DNA from: Paenibacillus sedimenti
GTDB taxonomy: Bacteria > Bacillota > Bacilli > Paenibacillales > NBRC-103111
Length of the DNA: 64,000 bases
Direction of reading: 5' to 3'
Assembly (NCBI RefSeq): GCF_014534655.1
Contig: NZ_JACVVD010000007.1
Coordinates: 1-64,000 of the forward strand
This document shows, in pieces, positions 44,941-54,226 of this stretch; within the stretch, counting starts at the first letter, position 1; each line of letters opens with the position of its first letter. The position numbers and the translations under genes are program-made. Under the pieces are notes generated by a model. The model was given only the letters and a program-made list of their open reading frames with translations, did not search any database and was not told the DNA's origin.

Positions 44941-46287
44941 ATGGAACGCAAAAGATCCGAACAGTTGTATCAAGAAGCCCTTCAACATATTGTTGGCGGC
45001 GTCAACAGCCCCTCCCGCTCATTCAAAGCTGTGGGCGGCGGCGCGCCCGTCTTCATGAAGCGCGCGCAAGGCGCTTACTTCTGGGATGAAGACGGCAATC
45101 GCTTCATTGATTACCTCGCCGCCTACGGCCCGATCATTACCGGTCACGCACATCCGCACGTGACCGAAGCGATCATAAGCGCCGCGCAGAACGGCACGCT
45201 GTACGGTACCCCGACCGAACTCGAGATCGAGTTCGCGAAGATGCTGAAGTCGGCGATTCCCTCGCTCGACAAAGTACGCTTCGTCAACTCCGGCACCGAG
45301 GCCGTGATGACGACGATCCGCGTGGCGCGCGCCTACACGGGGCGCACGAAGATCATTAAGTTTGCCGGGTGCTACCACGGCCACTCGGATCTCGTGCTCG
45401 TGGCGGCCGGCTCCGGGCCGTCCACGCTTGGCACGCCGGACAGCGCCGGCGTGCCTGCGAGCATCGCGCAAGAGGTCATCACCGTGCCGTTCAACGACAT
45501 CCCGGCACTCCATGAAGCCCTTGCGCGTTGGGGCAAAGATGTGGCCGCCGTCATGGTCGAGCCCATCGTCGGCAACTTCGGCATGGTCATGCCCCATGCC
45601 GGCTACCTCGAGCAGCTCTGCGCAGCTGCTCGCAGCCATGGCGCCCTCGTCATCTACGACGAGGTGATTACGGCGTTCCGCTTCCATTACGGAGCGGCAC
45701 AGACGTATACCGGTCTCCCGCTCGCGGAGGCCTCCCGCACGACGACGGCGAACCCTTTCGCCGCCGTGGAGCCGGATCTGACGGCCCTCGGCAAGGTGAT
45801 CGGCGGCGGGCTGCCGATCGGCGCCTACGGGGGCCGCAAGGAAGTGATGGAGCAGGTCGCGCCGCTCGGACCTGCGTATCAGGCCGGCACGATGGCGGGG
45901 AATCCCGCTTCCATCAGCGCCGGCATCGCCTGCCTGGAGGTGCTCCAGCAGGCAGACGTCTACACCAAGCTCGAACAGCTTGGTGCCCGCCTGGCCGACG
46001 GCGTTGCCGAGTCGGCTAAGCGCCGAGCCATTCCGTTGACGGTCAACCGGATCGGCGGCGCCTTCTCGACGCACTTCTGCGACCATCCGGTCACGAACTA
46101 CGATCAGGCGCAGGACACAGACGGCGAACGCTTCGCCCAGTTCTTCCGGCTAATGCTGGAGCAGGGCATTAACCTCGCTCCGTCCAAATACGAGGCCTGG
46201 TTCCTGACCATCGCCCATACGGAAGAAGATGTCACTCGTACATTAGAAGCTGCCGATCTTGCATTCAAAAAAATGGCTTCCGGGTAG
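44941..46287 (+). CDS. hemL: Glutamate-1-semialdehyde 2,1-aminomutase
   Basis: Predicted 448-residue PLP enzyme of tetrapyrrole synthesis, converting glutamate-1-semialdehyde to 5-aminolevulinate. Hallmarks are [40 protein letters not shown], the PLP-site [11 protein letters not shown] and the Schiff-base Lys in [23 protein letters not shown] precedes the ATG. No other hem gene is near, so it may be the second (GsaB-type) copy known in Bacillales. Most of the gene is strongly GC-rich (about 73% in 45361-45420), unlike the AT-rich sequence after it. Confidence 0.95.
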   Translation: MERKRSEQLYQEALQHIVGGVNSPSRSFKAVGGGAPVFMKRAQGAYFWDEDGNRFIDYLAAYGPIITGHAHPHVTEAIISAAQNGTLYGTPTELEIEFAKMLKSAIPSLDKVRFVNSGTEAVMTTIRVARAYTGRTKIIKFAGCYHGHSDLVLVAAGSGPSTLGTPDSAGVPASIAQEVITVPFNDIPALHEALARWGKDVAAVMVEPIVGNFGMVMPHAGYLEQLCAAARSHGALVIYDEVITAFRFHYGAAQTYTGLPLAEASRTTTANPFAAVEPDLTALGKVIGGGLPIGAYGGRKEVMEQVAPLGPAYQAGTMAGNPASISAGIACLEVLQQADVYTKLEQLGARLADGVAESAKRRAIPLTVNRIGGAFSTHFCDHPVTNYDQAQDTDGERFAQFFRLMLEQGINLAPSKYEAWFLTIAHTEEDVTRTLEAADLAFKKMASG

Positions 46288-46339
46288 ACTATCCCTCTTA
46301 AATATACCGATACCCTATCGCCCCTACCTGTCCCAAAAG

Positions 46340-46380
46340 CGAACTATGATCTGATCCGGATCATAGTTTGTTCGTTTTTT
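46340..46380 (+). terminator. Terminator after hemL
   Basis: AACTATGATC pairs with GATCATAGTT, then TTCG and a run of eight T's. Confidence 0.88.
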
Positions 46381-46639
46381 TTGACCGTCTCATTTGCAAG
46401 AAAATTGGCTTTATTCACCAGTATGCAAAAAAGGTAACGCTTACATTTTTGATTTCACAGCGCGACTATTGTCGGATCTTCTTTTTCGTGCTATTCTAAG
46501 AATACTTTTACCCTTTTCGCGAAACGTCTTGTTTTCACAGTATTTTCTTAGAAAGTTAGGGCACGATTTACAAATTTTCAGTTCTTTTTTGTACTTCATG
46601 CCTTACTTTTACACGGGTCGTTAAGAGCTTTATTTTGAG

Positions 46640-46812
46640 GGATCGTGCTCCTTGAAATTAGCATGCTATTCAGCAGAATTGCATTTTTATGCATCGGCTT
46701 GCATATTTCGGATTTGCCTGATTTTCCGGTAATGAGCGAGTATGCAGGGATTGCGGGCTTAGACGGTGCAATAAATGCAAGATGCAAGACAACGTAATGC
46801 AAGAGGAGTTTA
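46640..46812 (+). promoter_or_regulatory. AT-rich gltB upstream region with repeated ATGCAAG/TTGCAT motifs
   Basis: The 470-base gap after hemL (46381-46854) has no gene. Its last part holds TTGCAT or ATGCAAG elements at least six times, three of them (ATGCAAG) within 35 bases just before the gltB start region. They could be binding sites for a GltC- or TnrA-like regulator, but no known consensus was matched. Confidence 0.3.
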
Positions 46813-46854
46813 AATATGTATTGGAGGTGACGGTCAGGAGACTGACCTAGAGCA
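46804..46854 (+). promoter_or_regulatory. gltB translation initiation region with 4-codon leader ORF and hairpin
   Basis: AGGAG at 46804 is ideally placed for ATG TAT TGG AGG TGA at 46816 (peptide MYWR). Within that mini-ORF lies GGAGGTGA, the next ribosome site, 27 bases before the gltB ATG. In between, GGTCAG-GAGA-CTGACC (46832-46847) can fold and would bring site and start close together. Confidence 0.55.
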
Positions 46855-49800
46855 ATGAATGAATTGATGCGAAATGAAGGCCGTTTTCAAAATCTGCTAG
46901 GAACCGAACACGATAGCTGCGGAATTATTTGTATTATTGAAAAGAACGGTCATCCTTCCCGTGATAATATTCAAAAGACGATCGATGCCCTTGTAAAAAT
47001 GGAACATCGTTCGGGCTTTATTAACGGCGAAGGCGACGGTTGCGGAATTCTAACGGACATTCCACGTGCTCTTTGGGAAAAGAAATTAACAGATGCGGGT
47101 CTTGACGGCAAGTTAGCCTATGACAACCGTTTTTCTGTTGCTCATATCTTTGTTCCGCGCAAGCTGGACCTGACCGCCGCTGAAATTCAAAACGGCATCC
47201 GCGAGCTTTTTGCCGGACATGATGTATCTATCATTCTGGAGCAAGAGAATCAAGTGGATAGCAATGTTCTTGGACCTAACGGCTTGAACGATGAGCCTAC
47301 ATTTTGGCAAATCGCCGCGCTTTCCGAGAAATCGGAAGTGAATGTCGCCGACCATCTGTTTGAACTTCATATTGCTATCGAAAACAAATACAACGTTCAC
47401 GTAGCAACGCTGAGCAACGTAACAGCTGCCTATAAAGTGTTGGGCGCTGCAAGCATTTTGCCTAAATATTTTAACGATACTCGTGATCCTCTGTTTGCTT
47501 CCCAAGTAACCATCGGTCACAACCGTTATTCTACCAATACATTGTCCAGCTTCTTCCGCGTACAGCCTTTCTCGCTGCTTGGACACAACGGGGAAATTAA
47601 CACCGTTAAGAAAATGCGCATCGAAGCTGACATGGTTGGCGTACCGCTCGTTAGCGGCGGATCCGACTCCCAAGACATGAACCGGACCATCGAAACGTTC
47701 ATTCACCGTTTTGGTCTCAGTCTGTTCGAAGCCATGGAAATGGTATTCCCTCCTATTATTAATGAGATGAAACAGTTCCGTCCGGAGCTTCAAGATTTAT
47801 ACGTTTACTTCCGCCAAGTTTGGGGACATTATGCACAAGGCCCTGCAGGTATCGTTTCCCGTTATGGCAACGAATGTATTTTCAGCGTGGATGCGCTGGG
47901 TCTTCGTCCGGTTTGGATGGTTGAGAGCGATACTTCCCTCTACTTCTCCTCTGAACAAGGCGTAATTACGGTTGGTGACATGGTTGCCGACCCGAAACCG
48001 ATCGCTCCAGGCGAAAAAGTAGGCGTTGTGCTTACGCCAGGCGAACACGTGCAAGTTATTCCTTATCATGAAGTACAAAGCTTGGTATACGAGCGTGCAA
48101 GCAAACGCCTGAACTTTGGCGGATTGCGCAAACACCTGACACCTGCTAAAACAGACGCACAAGCTGAGTTGAACGAAAATATCGTCGCAACCGACCAGTT
48201 GTACAGCGCTTTTGGTTGGGATCGCGATGGTATCCAACATATCGAAACCATGTCCGAAACCGGCGCGGAGCCGATCCGTTCCCTCGGTCATGATTCCCCT
48301 CATGCGGCTATCGCGTGGGAGCGTCAAAACGTACCTGACTTCATTAAAGAAAGCGTAGCGGTTGTAACGAACCCTGCGATTGACCGTGACCGTGAAATGG
48401 AGCACTTCTCCACGCGCGTCGTAGCAGGAACTCGCCCGGCTGTTTACTCTCAAGTAGATGCCAAGCTGCGCATTGAGCTTTTAGCACCGCTCGTTCTCGA
48501 AGGCACTAATGGTGTAGACAGCGAAGAGCATCTGTCCCAACCTTCCTACGAGCAATTGCTCGCTCTGTTCCGCGCTCAAGGCGAGAACAGCGTAGCCGTG
48601 CTTTCAGCAACATTTGCAAGAGGCACTTCCCTGCGTGACGGTTTGGACAAAATCGCTGCAGACGCGGTTGCCGCTGCTAAAGCCGGTGCAGCCCTGATCG
48701 TGCTTGACGATGCGGAAGCTCATCAAAACGATCGCCTATGGCTTGAACCGCACCTGGCGGTTTCCAAAATCGACATCGCTTTGCGCGCAGAGAAACTCGG
48801 CTTTGGCGACAATCTGCGCCGCCGCGTAACGATCGTTCTGCGTTCCGCAGCGATCCGTAACCTGCATGATATTGCGGTTGCCTGCGGTCTGGGCGCTGAC
48901 GTCATCTCCCCCTACCTGCTGTTCTCTACAGCATCGGATAAAGAGGGTAACGCAGCTGCTGCACGCAAAGTTTACGCTGCACTTACCAAAGGTCTGGAGA
49001 AAGTTATCTCCACGATCGGTACGCATGAGCTTCGCGGTTACACACGTTTCTTTTCCTCCATCGGCTTCCATCCGGAAGTAGCTGAGGTGCTGGATATCGT
49101 GAATTACCTCGGCAGCGAAAAAGCGGGAACCGGCTTCGCTCAATTGGAAGCTGAAGCTGAAGCACGCTATGCTGACTATAGCAATCCAAAAGCAAAAGCG
49201 GCGAAAAACTTCCGCTTCTTCCAACGTATGTGGAAAGCATTAGGCGATGCCGCTTCCGGAGCAGCTCCTTACAGCGACTACCGCGACAAACTGCGTGAAG
49301 AAGAGCAGAAGAACCCGATCTCGATCCGTCACATTGCCGGATTTAATGTGGAGAAAGCTTTGAGCGAGGGTCGCAAACCGCTAGATGCGTCTCAAGTGGA
49401 CATTTCGATTGGCGGTCACTCCTTGCCGATGTTGATCTCTTCGATGTCCTTCGGTTCACAGAACGAAACAGCTTTCCGCGCCTACGCCGAAGCCGGCGAA
49501 CGCCTGAACATGGTGACCATGAACGGCGAGGGCGGAGAGATTAAAGATATGCTCGGCCGTTACAAAAAAACGCGCGGTGCGCAAGTCGCATCCGGACGTT
49601 TCGGCGTTAACGTAGAACTGGCTAACGCGGTTGCTTTCCTTGAGATCAAGATCGGTCAAGGGGCAAAACCGGGCGAAGGCGGTCACTTGCCAGGCTCCAA
49701 AGTTACAGCGAAAATCGCTGCGGCCCGTAACGCAACAATCGGCTCCGACCTGATCTCTCCTTCGAATAACCATGATATTTATTCGATTGAAGATTTGGCG

Positions 49801-51405
49801 CAAATCATTTCCGAGCTGAAAGAAGCTAGCGGCCGCAAAGCGAAAATCATCGTAAAAATTCCGGTTGTTCCTGGTATCGGAACGATTGCGGTAGGTGTTG
49901 CCAAAGCTGGCGCTGACGTTATCACGCTGTCCGGTTTTGACGGTGGTACAGGCGCGGCTCGTATTCACTCTTTGACTCACGTAGGTCTTCCTACTGAGAT
50001 TGGTACTAAACTTGCTCACGTTGCCCTGATCGAAGCAGGCCTTCGTCACCGCGTTGAGCTGTGGTCTGACGGCGGATTGAAATCCGGCGCTGACGTTGTA
50101 AAAATGGTTATGCTCGGTGCAAACCGCGCAGGATTCGGTAGTATCGCTATGCAATCTATCGGTTGTACAACATGTCGCGGCTGTCACCTCGATACTTGTC
50201 ACGTTGGTATCGCAACGCAAATCGACTCCATGGAAGAAGCCGAAGAAAAAGGTCTTCGCCGCTTCGTGCCTCGTCAGTACGACCTTGCTGTAGACAGCTT
50301 GGTTCGTTTGTTCGGCTCGATGGGTGAAGAAGTACGTGAAATCGTCGCTTCCCTTGGTTTCAAGAACTTGCAGGATCTCGTAGGCCGTTCCGACCTGCTG
50401 CAGCAAATCAGTCATCAAGAGAGAATCGACCTGTCCGATATTCTTCGTCCAGCTCCGCTGCAATTTATCTCGGATGCAGAAAGAGCCATGGAAGAAGCGG
50501 CAGTATCTTCCGATATTCGTATCGCAGCCGGCGCTGAAGGTCAAGAATTCTTCCCGGACTCCTTGGCTATGGACGCACCAATCGTACGCAACTGGTCCAA
50601 AGTGGATGCCGAGTCCCGTATCCTTGGAACTCGTTACTCCAGCCATCGCGTAAGAGATCGTTTCGACGGCAGCTACGACCAATTGCCTGACTTCGCTCTG
50701 AACCTCGTTGACGGTTCCGTGCCTGGTAACGGTCTGGCGGCTTTCAATGCCCGCGGCGTAAATATTACCGTTCACGGCGGAGCTGAAGACGGTCTTGGTA
50801 AAATGGCGTTCGGCGGTAAAGTGGCGATCCTCAAGTCACAAAGCAAAAACAATACGCTTATCAACGGTAGCGTAGGTAAATCCTTCGGCTACGGTGCACA
50901 AAAAGGCTTGTTCCTGATCCAAGGCGGCGCTGATACTCGCGCATGTATCCGTTTCTCGGGTGCTGACGTTGTATTCGGCGGAGAAATCACAACTCCGCTG
51001 CAGGATGAGCTTGGCGGACTCGCAGCTCGCGCGAACCTCAAAGGCTTCGCATTCGAGTACATGACTAACGGCCGTGCCGTAGTTATGGGCGACCCGGGTC
51101 CATGGATCTGTGCAGGTATGACAGGCGGCGTGATCTATCAACGCCTCGTTCCTGAAATGGGTCTTGACCAAGCGGCAATTGAACGCCGTATCGCCAAAGG
51201 CGCGAAAGTGAAACTCGAGTCCATCGGCGTACAAAGTAAAAAAGATCTAACAGAACTGCTCACTGCATACCGCGACGAGCTTGCTGGTTCCGGCCAATCC
51301 GAAGCAGCAGCGAAAATCGACGGACTGCTGGGCAACCTGGAAGAAAACTTCATCCGTATCTCCCCGGTCAACATGCAAGCTGACCAGTCGGTTGCTACGG
51401 AGTAA
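46855..51405 (+). CDS. gltB: Glutamate synthase, large subunit
   Basis: Predicted 1516-residue enzyme making two glutamates from glutamine and 2-oxoglutarate. The N-terminal class II amidotransferase domain (~22-420) has the nucleophile Cys in TEHDSCGII, after a ~21-residue propeptide. The central and FMN-binding synthase domains follow (~480-1230, with SSMSFGSQNETAFRAYAEAG and LSGFDGGTGAARIHSL). The [3Fe-4S] cluster Cys are in GCTTCRGCHLDTCHVG. The GXGXG-like domain (~1260-1490) closes the protein. The N-terminal domain reads EHRSGFINGEGDGCGIL where most GltB have a HRGG motif. No gltD lies in the window. Clean codon bias suggests high expression. Confidence 0.95.
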   Translation: MNELMRNEGRFQNLLGTEHDSCGIICIIEKNGHPSRDNIQKTIDALVKMEHRSGFINGEGDGCGILTDIPRALWEKKLTDAGLDGKLAYDNRFSVAHIFVPRKLDLTAAEIQNGIRELFAGHDVSIILEQENQVDSNVLGPNGLNDEPTFWQIAALSEKSEVNVADHLFELHIAIENKYNVHVATLSNVTAAYKVLGAASILPKYFNDTRDPLFASQVTIGHNRYSTNTLSSFFRVQPFSLLGHNGEINTVKKMRIEADMVGVPLVSGGSDSQDMNRTIETFIHRFGLSLFEAMEMVFPPIINEMKQFRPELQDLYVYFRQVWGHYAQGPAGIVSRYGNECIFSVDALGLRPVWMVESDTSLYFSSEQGVITVGDMVADPKPIAPGEKVGVVLTPGEHVQVIPYHEVQSLVYERASKRLNFGGLRKHLTPAKTDAQAELNENIVATDQLYSAFGWDRDGIQHIETMSETGAEPIRSLGHDSPHAAIAWERQNVPDFIKESVAVVTNPAIDRDREMEHFSTRVVAGTRPAVYSQVDAKLRIELLAPLVLEGTNGVDSEEHLSQPSYEQLLALFRAQGENSVAVLSATFARGTSLRDGLDKIAADAVAAAKAGAALIVLDDAEAHQNDRLWLEPHLAVSKIDIALRAEKLGFGDNLRRRVTIVLRSAAIRNLHDIAVACGLGADVISPYLLFSTASDKEGNAAAARKVYAALTKGLEKVISTIGTHELRGYTRFFSSIGFHPEVAEVLDIVNYLGSEKAGTGFAQLEAEAEARYADYSNPKAKAAKNFRFFQRMWKALGDAASGAAPYSDYRDKLREEEQKNPISIRHIAGFNVEKALSEGRKPLDASQVDISIGGHSLPMLISSMSFGSQNETAFRAYAEAGERLNMVTMNGEGGEIKDMLGRYKKTRGAQVASGRFGVNVELANAVAFLEIKIGQGAKPGEGGHLPGSKVTAKIAAARNATIGSDLISPSNNHDIYSIEDLAQIISELKEASGRKAKIIVKIPVVPGIGTIAVGVAKAGADVITLSGFDGGTGAARIHSLTHVGLPTEIGTKLAHVALIEAGLRHRVELWSDGGLKSGADVVKMVMLGANRAGFGSIAMQSIGCTTCRGCHLDTCHVGIATQIDSMEEAEEKGLRRFVPRQYDLAVDSLVRLFGSMGEEVREIVASLGFKNLQDLVGRSDLLQQISHQERIDLSDILRPAPLQFISDAERAMEEAAVSSDIRIAAGAEGQEFFPDSLAMDAPIVRNWSKVDAESRILGTRYSSHRVRDRFDGSYDQLPDFALNLVDGSVPGNGLAAFNARGVNITVHGGAEDGLGKMAFGGKVAILKSQSKNNTLINGSVGKSFGYGAQKGLFLIQGGADTRACIRFSGADVVFGGEITTPLQDELGGLAARANLKGFAFEYMTNGRAVVMGDPGPWICAGMTGGVIYQRLVPEMGLDQAAIERRIAKGAKVKLESIGVQSKKDLTELLTAYRDELAGSGQSEAAAKIDGLLGNLEENFIRISPVNMQADQSVATE

Positions 51406-51423
51406 TAAAATAATTGCACTGAT

Positions 51424-51465
51424 AAAGCCTCTACAAGATCATCTCTTGTGGAGGCTTTTTTTTTT
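51424..51465 (+). terminator. Terminator after gltB
   Basis: AAAGCCTCTACAAGA pairs with TCTTGTGGAGGCTTT and is followed by a long T-run. Confidence 0.92.
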
Positions 51466-51497
51466 CATTCTAAGAACCTAATTTAACGAATAGCCAT

Positions 51498-51535
51498 TGA
51501 CATAGTTATAATATAACTAGTAATATTATAACTAT
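51498..51535 (+). promoter_or_regulatory. PadR gene promoter overlapped by a perfect palindrome
   Basis: TTGACA (51498) and TAATAT (51521) are separated by 17 bases, placing the transcript start at or next to the ATG at 51534. ATAGTTATAATAT (51502-51514) and ATATTATAACTAT (51523-51535) are perfect 13-base inverted repeats covering the -10 region and the start codon. No ribosome site is present. It is probably the autoregulatory operator. Confidence 0.7.
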
Positions 51536-52151
51536 GAAGAGAACAAAAAAAACTCAACGTTCCCCATTAGCATTAGCCATTCTTGCACTTCTCACAGAGA
51601 GACCCATGCATCCATACCGGATGCAGCAACTCATCAAAGAACGAAGAAAGGATGAAGTCATTAACGTACGTCAGCGTACGAGTATTTATCAGACCATTGA
51701 CCGCTTGTTACGGGATGAACTTATTACGGTACAAGAAACTTTGCGGGAAGAAGGGCGACCCGATCGCACGATCTACGAAGCCACCGCCGAAGGAAAGCAA
51801 TTATCTCTGGAATGGCTTCGCGAAATGCTCTCGACCCCCGTGCAAGAGTTTCCCGAATTTCCGGTGGCCGTCTCCTTCCTCTCTCTATTGGCACCCGAAG
51901 ACGTTCAACTGCAATTCGAAAAGAGAGAACACGCGCTCGATACAGAATTAAAACACGTAGAAGCTGAACTACAAACATTCAAGGAGATTATTCCCCGATT
52001 ATTCATGCTGGAGTCAGAACATAAGCGCGCAGTACTTGCGGCCGAACTTCAATGGGTGCGTGCCATCGCAGAGGATATCCGTACCGGCGTGCTCGTCTGG
52101 AATGAGGAATGGATACGTGAAATAGCGAGACGTCTGAATAGTCCGGAATAA
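51534..52151 (+). CDS. PadR-family transcriptional regulator
   Basis: Predicted 205-residue repressor with the PadR winged helix (SPLALAILALLTERPMHPYR, then RTSIYQTIDRLLRDELI) and a C-terminal coiled-coil dimerisation half of the Vir/PadR_C type. The N-terminus is the normal family start, so the ATG at 51534 is right although no ribosome site precedes it. PadR proteins usually repress drug or phenolic-stress genes and their own gene. The monooxygenase gene follows 87 bases later and is the likely target. Confidence 0.9.
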   Translation: MKRTKKTQRSPLALAILALLTERPMHPYRMQQLIKERRKDEVINVRQRTSIYQTIDRLLRDELITVQETLREEGRPDRTIYEATAEGKQLSLEWLREMLSTPVQEFPEFPVAVSFLSLLAPEDVQLQFEKREHALDTELKHVEAELQTFKEIIPRLFMLESEHKRAVLAAELQWVRAIAEDIRTGVLVWNEEWIREIARRLNSPE

Positions 52152-52238
52152 CAACATCTTCAAACGAGAAACCGGCACTTAACAAGCAGCAAAATGAAGA
52201 ACGGCGGGTTATTAGTTAAATGTAAAGGAGATGCCTTT

Positions 52239-53474
52239 ATGTTGGCCAAACGAAAGAAAAAAGCATTGATTATCGGGTGCGGGATTGCCGGTCCCGCCCT
52301 GGCACTTTTTCTGAAACGGGCAGGTATTGAAGCTGAAATCTACGAGGCCCGAACAGCTTCTGAGGGCTTCTCTCTTTCTCTGTCATGCAACGGCTTGGCT
52401 GTATTGCAGGAGCTCGGACTCGATCAGGCTGCTCTAGCGGAAGGCTCCGCCGTTAGCAAATGGCTCATGTGGAATGGCAAAGGCAAAAAGCTGGGCGAAG
52501 GCGTATTAGCCGGGAATGGACTTAAGAGCGTCTTCATCAAGCGCGTACCCTTAGGCGATATCATTTCAGACGAAGCCGAACGTCAAGGAATCAAAATCGT
52601 CCGCGGCAAGAAGGTGGAGGATATCAAAGTTTCGAGCGACGGCGGGGTTGTTGCAACTTTCCATGACGGCACAACGGCTAGCGGTGACCTCCTCATTGGG
52701 AGTGATGGCGTCCACTCGCGTACCCGCCGGTTCGTCGATCCTGCTTTCCAAGGTGCAGCTTACACCGGACTAATCAACAGCGGAGGCTATACCACCGGTC
52801 TCAATCTTTCTGAACCGCCAGAAACTACCCACTTTATTTTTTGCAAACGGGCCTTTTTTGGTTATCACGTAAGCTCAACCGGATATATTTACTGGTTTAC
52901 GAATTGGCCGGAGGCGAAAGAACCTGTTAAAGGATCGTTGAATACGATCACGGAAGAACAGCGGAAGCAGCAAATGTTGGAAGTTTATCAAGATGATCAA
53001 CCCTTCATCCGAGAGATTATTGAGGCGGCCGAGACGACCTTCCCCTACTTTGCTTCCTATGCTCTGCCCAAACAGCCGTCAAGTTGGCACAAGGGCCCTG
53101 TAGTGCTGCTCGGCGATGCGGCACATGCCATCTCACCCAGCTCCGGGCAAGGAGCATCAATGGCATTGGAAGATGCGATTGTTCTGGCCAAATGTATAAG
53201 AGATATCCCCGATCTTGAGCAAGCATTTGCGACTTACGAGCATTTGCGCCGGGATCGTACCGTTAAAATGTTTGATGTCGGAAAGCACGGCGATTCAGGC
53301 AAGCATGTCATACGCCCCATGCAGCAATGGTTCCGCGATGTGACAACGCCTTTATTTCTCAAACTTTTTGCAAATCAAAAAGCGTCTGAATGGATGTACG
53401 GCTATCGAGTCGATTGGGAGACTCAAGTTCAAGCCTGCTCACCTGCCGACACCCCAAAGAGAAGATTAAGTTGA
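52239..53474 (+). CDS. FAD-dependent monooxygenase (TetX/PHBH-like fold)
   Basis: Predicted 411-residue flavoprotein. The FAD-binding motif is ALIIGCGIAGPALALFLKRA, the DG-type motif is in DLLIGSDGVHSRTRR, and the GD motif is LLGDAAHAISPSSGQGASMA. AAAGGAG lies 8 bases before the ATG at 52239; the frame to 52194 is not needed. Relatives hydroxylate aromatic compounds or inactivate tetracycline or rifampicin, so a detoxification role under PadR control is plausible. The substrate is unknown. Confidence 0.88.
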   Translation: MLAKRKKKALIIGCGIAGPALALFLKRAGIEAEIYEARTASEGFSLSLSCNGLAVLQELGLDQAALAEGSAVSKWLMWNGKGKKLGEGVLAGNGLKSVFIKRVPLGDIISDEAERQGIKIVRGKKVEDIKVSSDGGVVATFHDGTTASGDLLIGSDGVHSRTRRFVDPAFQGAAYTGLINSGGYTTGLNLSEPPETTHFIFCKRAFFGYHVSSTGYIYWFTNWPEAKEPVKGSLNTITEEQRKQQMLEVYQDDQPFIREIIEAAETTFPYFASYALPKQPSSWHKGPVVLLGDAAHAISPSSGQGASMALEDAIVLAKCIRDIPDLEQAFATYEHLRRDRTVKMFDVGKHGDSGKHVIRPMQQWFRDVTTPLFLKLFANQKASEWMYGYRVDWETQVQACSPADTPKRRLS

Positions 53475-53556
53475 ATCACAATTCGCATAAAAAACTGGAA
53501 AATTCCGCAATTTATACTTGCACCACAAATCCGCATACCACAGGAGGTCATTTTTG

Positions 53557-53685
53557 ATGAGCCATCAAAAACGCCGTGATGAAGCAGCTTGGAAGAGCCG
53601 TAAACAATCGCAAAACCCCCATGGTAAAATCAAATCGTTGGCGCAATACGCGAGCGAGTATGATGCGGAGCAGGGAACAAAGTAG
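53557..53685 (+). CDS. Small basic protein (42 aa), unknown function
   Basis: A 42-codon gene with an excellent AGGAGG ribosome site 10 bases before its ATG and its own terminator. The product starts SHQKRRDEAAWKSRKQSQNP and is charged and probably unstructured. It resembles in style the short hydrophilic proteins of sporulating Bacillales, but no family was recognised. Confidence 0.65.
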   Translation: MSHQKRRDEAAWKSRKQSQNPHGKIKSLAQYASEYDAEQGTK

Positions 53686-53691
53686 TGCAAA

Positions 53692-53733
53692 TAACCCCGT
53701 AACCTGCTTAGCAGGTTATGGGGTTACTTTTTT
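53692..53733 (+). terminator. Terminator after the 42-aa gene
   Basis: AACCCCGTAACCTGC pairs with GCAGGTTATGGGGTT around TTA, followed by TTTTTT. Confidence 0.9.
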
Positions 53734-53764
53734 ATACCATTACTATCAGATAGTTATCGTATCG

Positions 53765-54226
53765 TTAAGGTTGTGTGTAAGAGAAGCTTGCAGAATCTTT
53801 AGCGAGCTGACCTGTTAAATTATACGTATAGAAATACGTGACGGACGTTGCCGATGGATTCGGTGCAAATACCCATTTGACCGATGTAGCGCTTAGTTTC
53901 GTCACCGTGGTTGTAAAATCTCCAGTTGCCGCATTCGTTGTCACGTTTAACGCCGCGCTTGCCGCGGATAAATTGCCCGCTGCATCTTTGGCTTTTACGG
54001 TAAAACTATAAGCCGTGCTTGCCGTTAAACCGGTCACCGTGATGTTAGTCGCACCAGTTGTCGTGCCTGCCAACATACCGCCTTTATATACCTCGTATCC
54101 GGTTATACCCACGTTATCGGTCGACGCGTTCCAAGTCAAGCTCACTGTCGTACTCGTTTTGGATGAAGCCGCTAAGCCTGTTGGCACCGTTGGCGCTTGA
54201 GTATCCGGCGAACCGCCTTACAAATA
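53765..54226 (-). pseudogene. C-terminal remnant of a secreted Fn3-domain protein
   Basis: The minus strand encodes [20 protein letters not shown] and one Fn3 domain ([20 protein letters not shown], ending [13 protein letters not shown]), then a ~50-residue tail. This linker plus Fn3 pattern is typical of Paenibacillus chitinases and glucanases. No ribosome site or signal peptide is present, and an in-frame stop cuts the upstream side. It is a gene end without its beginning. Confidence 0.6.

Noticed and set aside
45019..46086. Long open frame (355 codons) antisense to hemL
   Set aside because: hemL is a confident enzyme gene on the other strand; the antisense frame is open because of the very high GC content, and its translation resembles no family.
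49456..50775. Long open frame (439 codons) antisense to gltB
   Set aside because: It lies wholly inside the glutamate synthase gene, has no recognisable domain and mirrors gltB codon bias.
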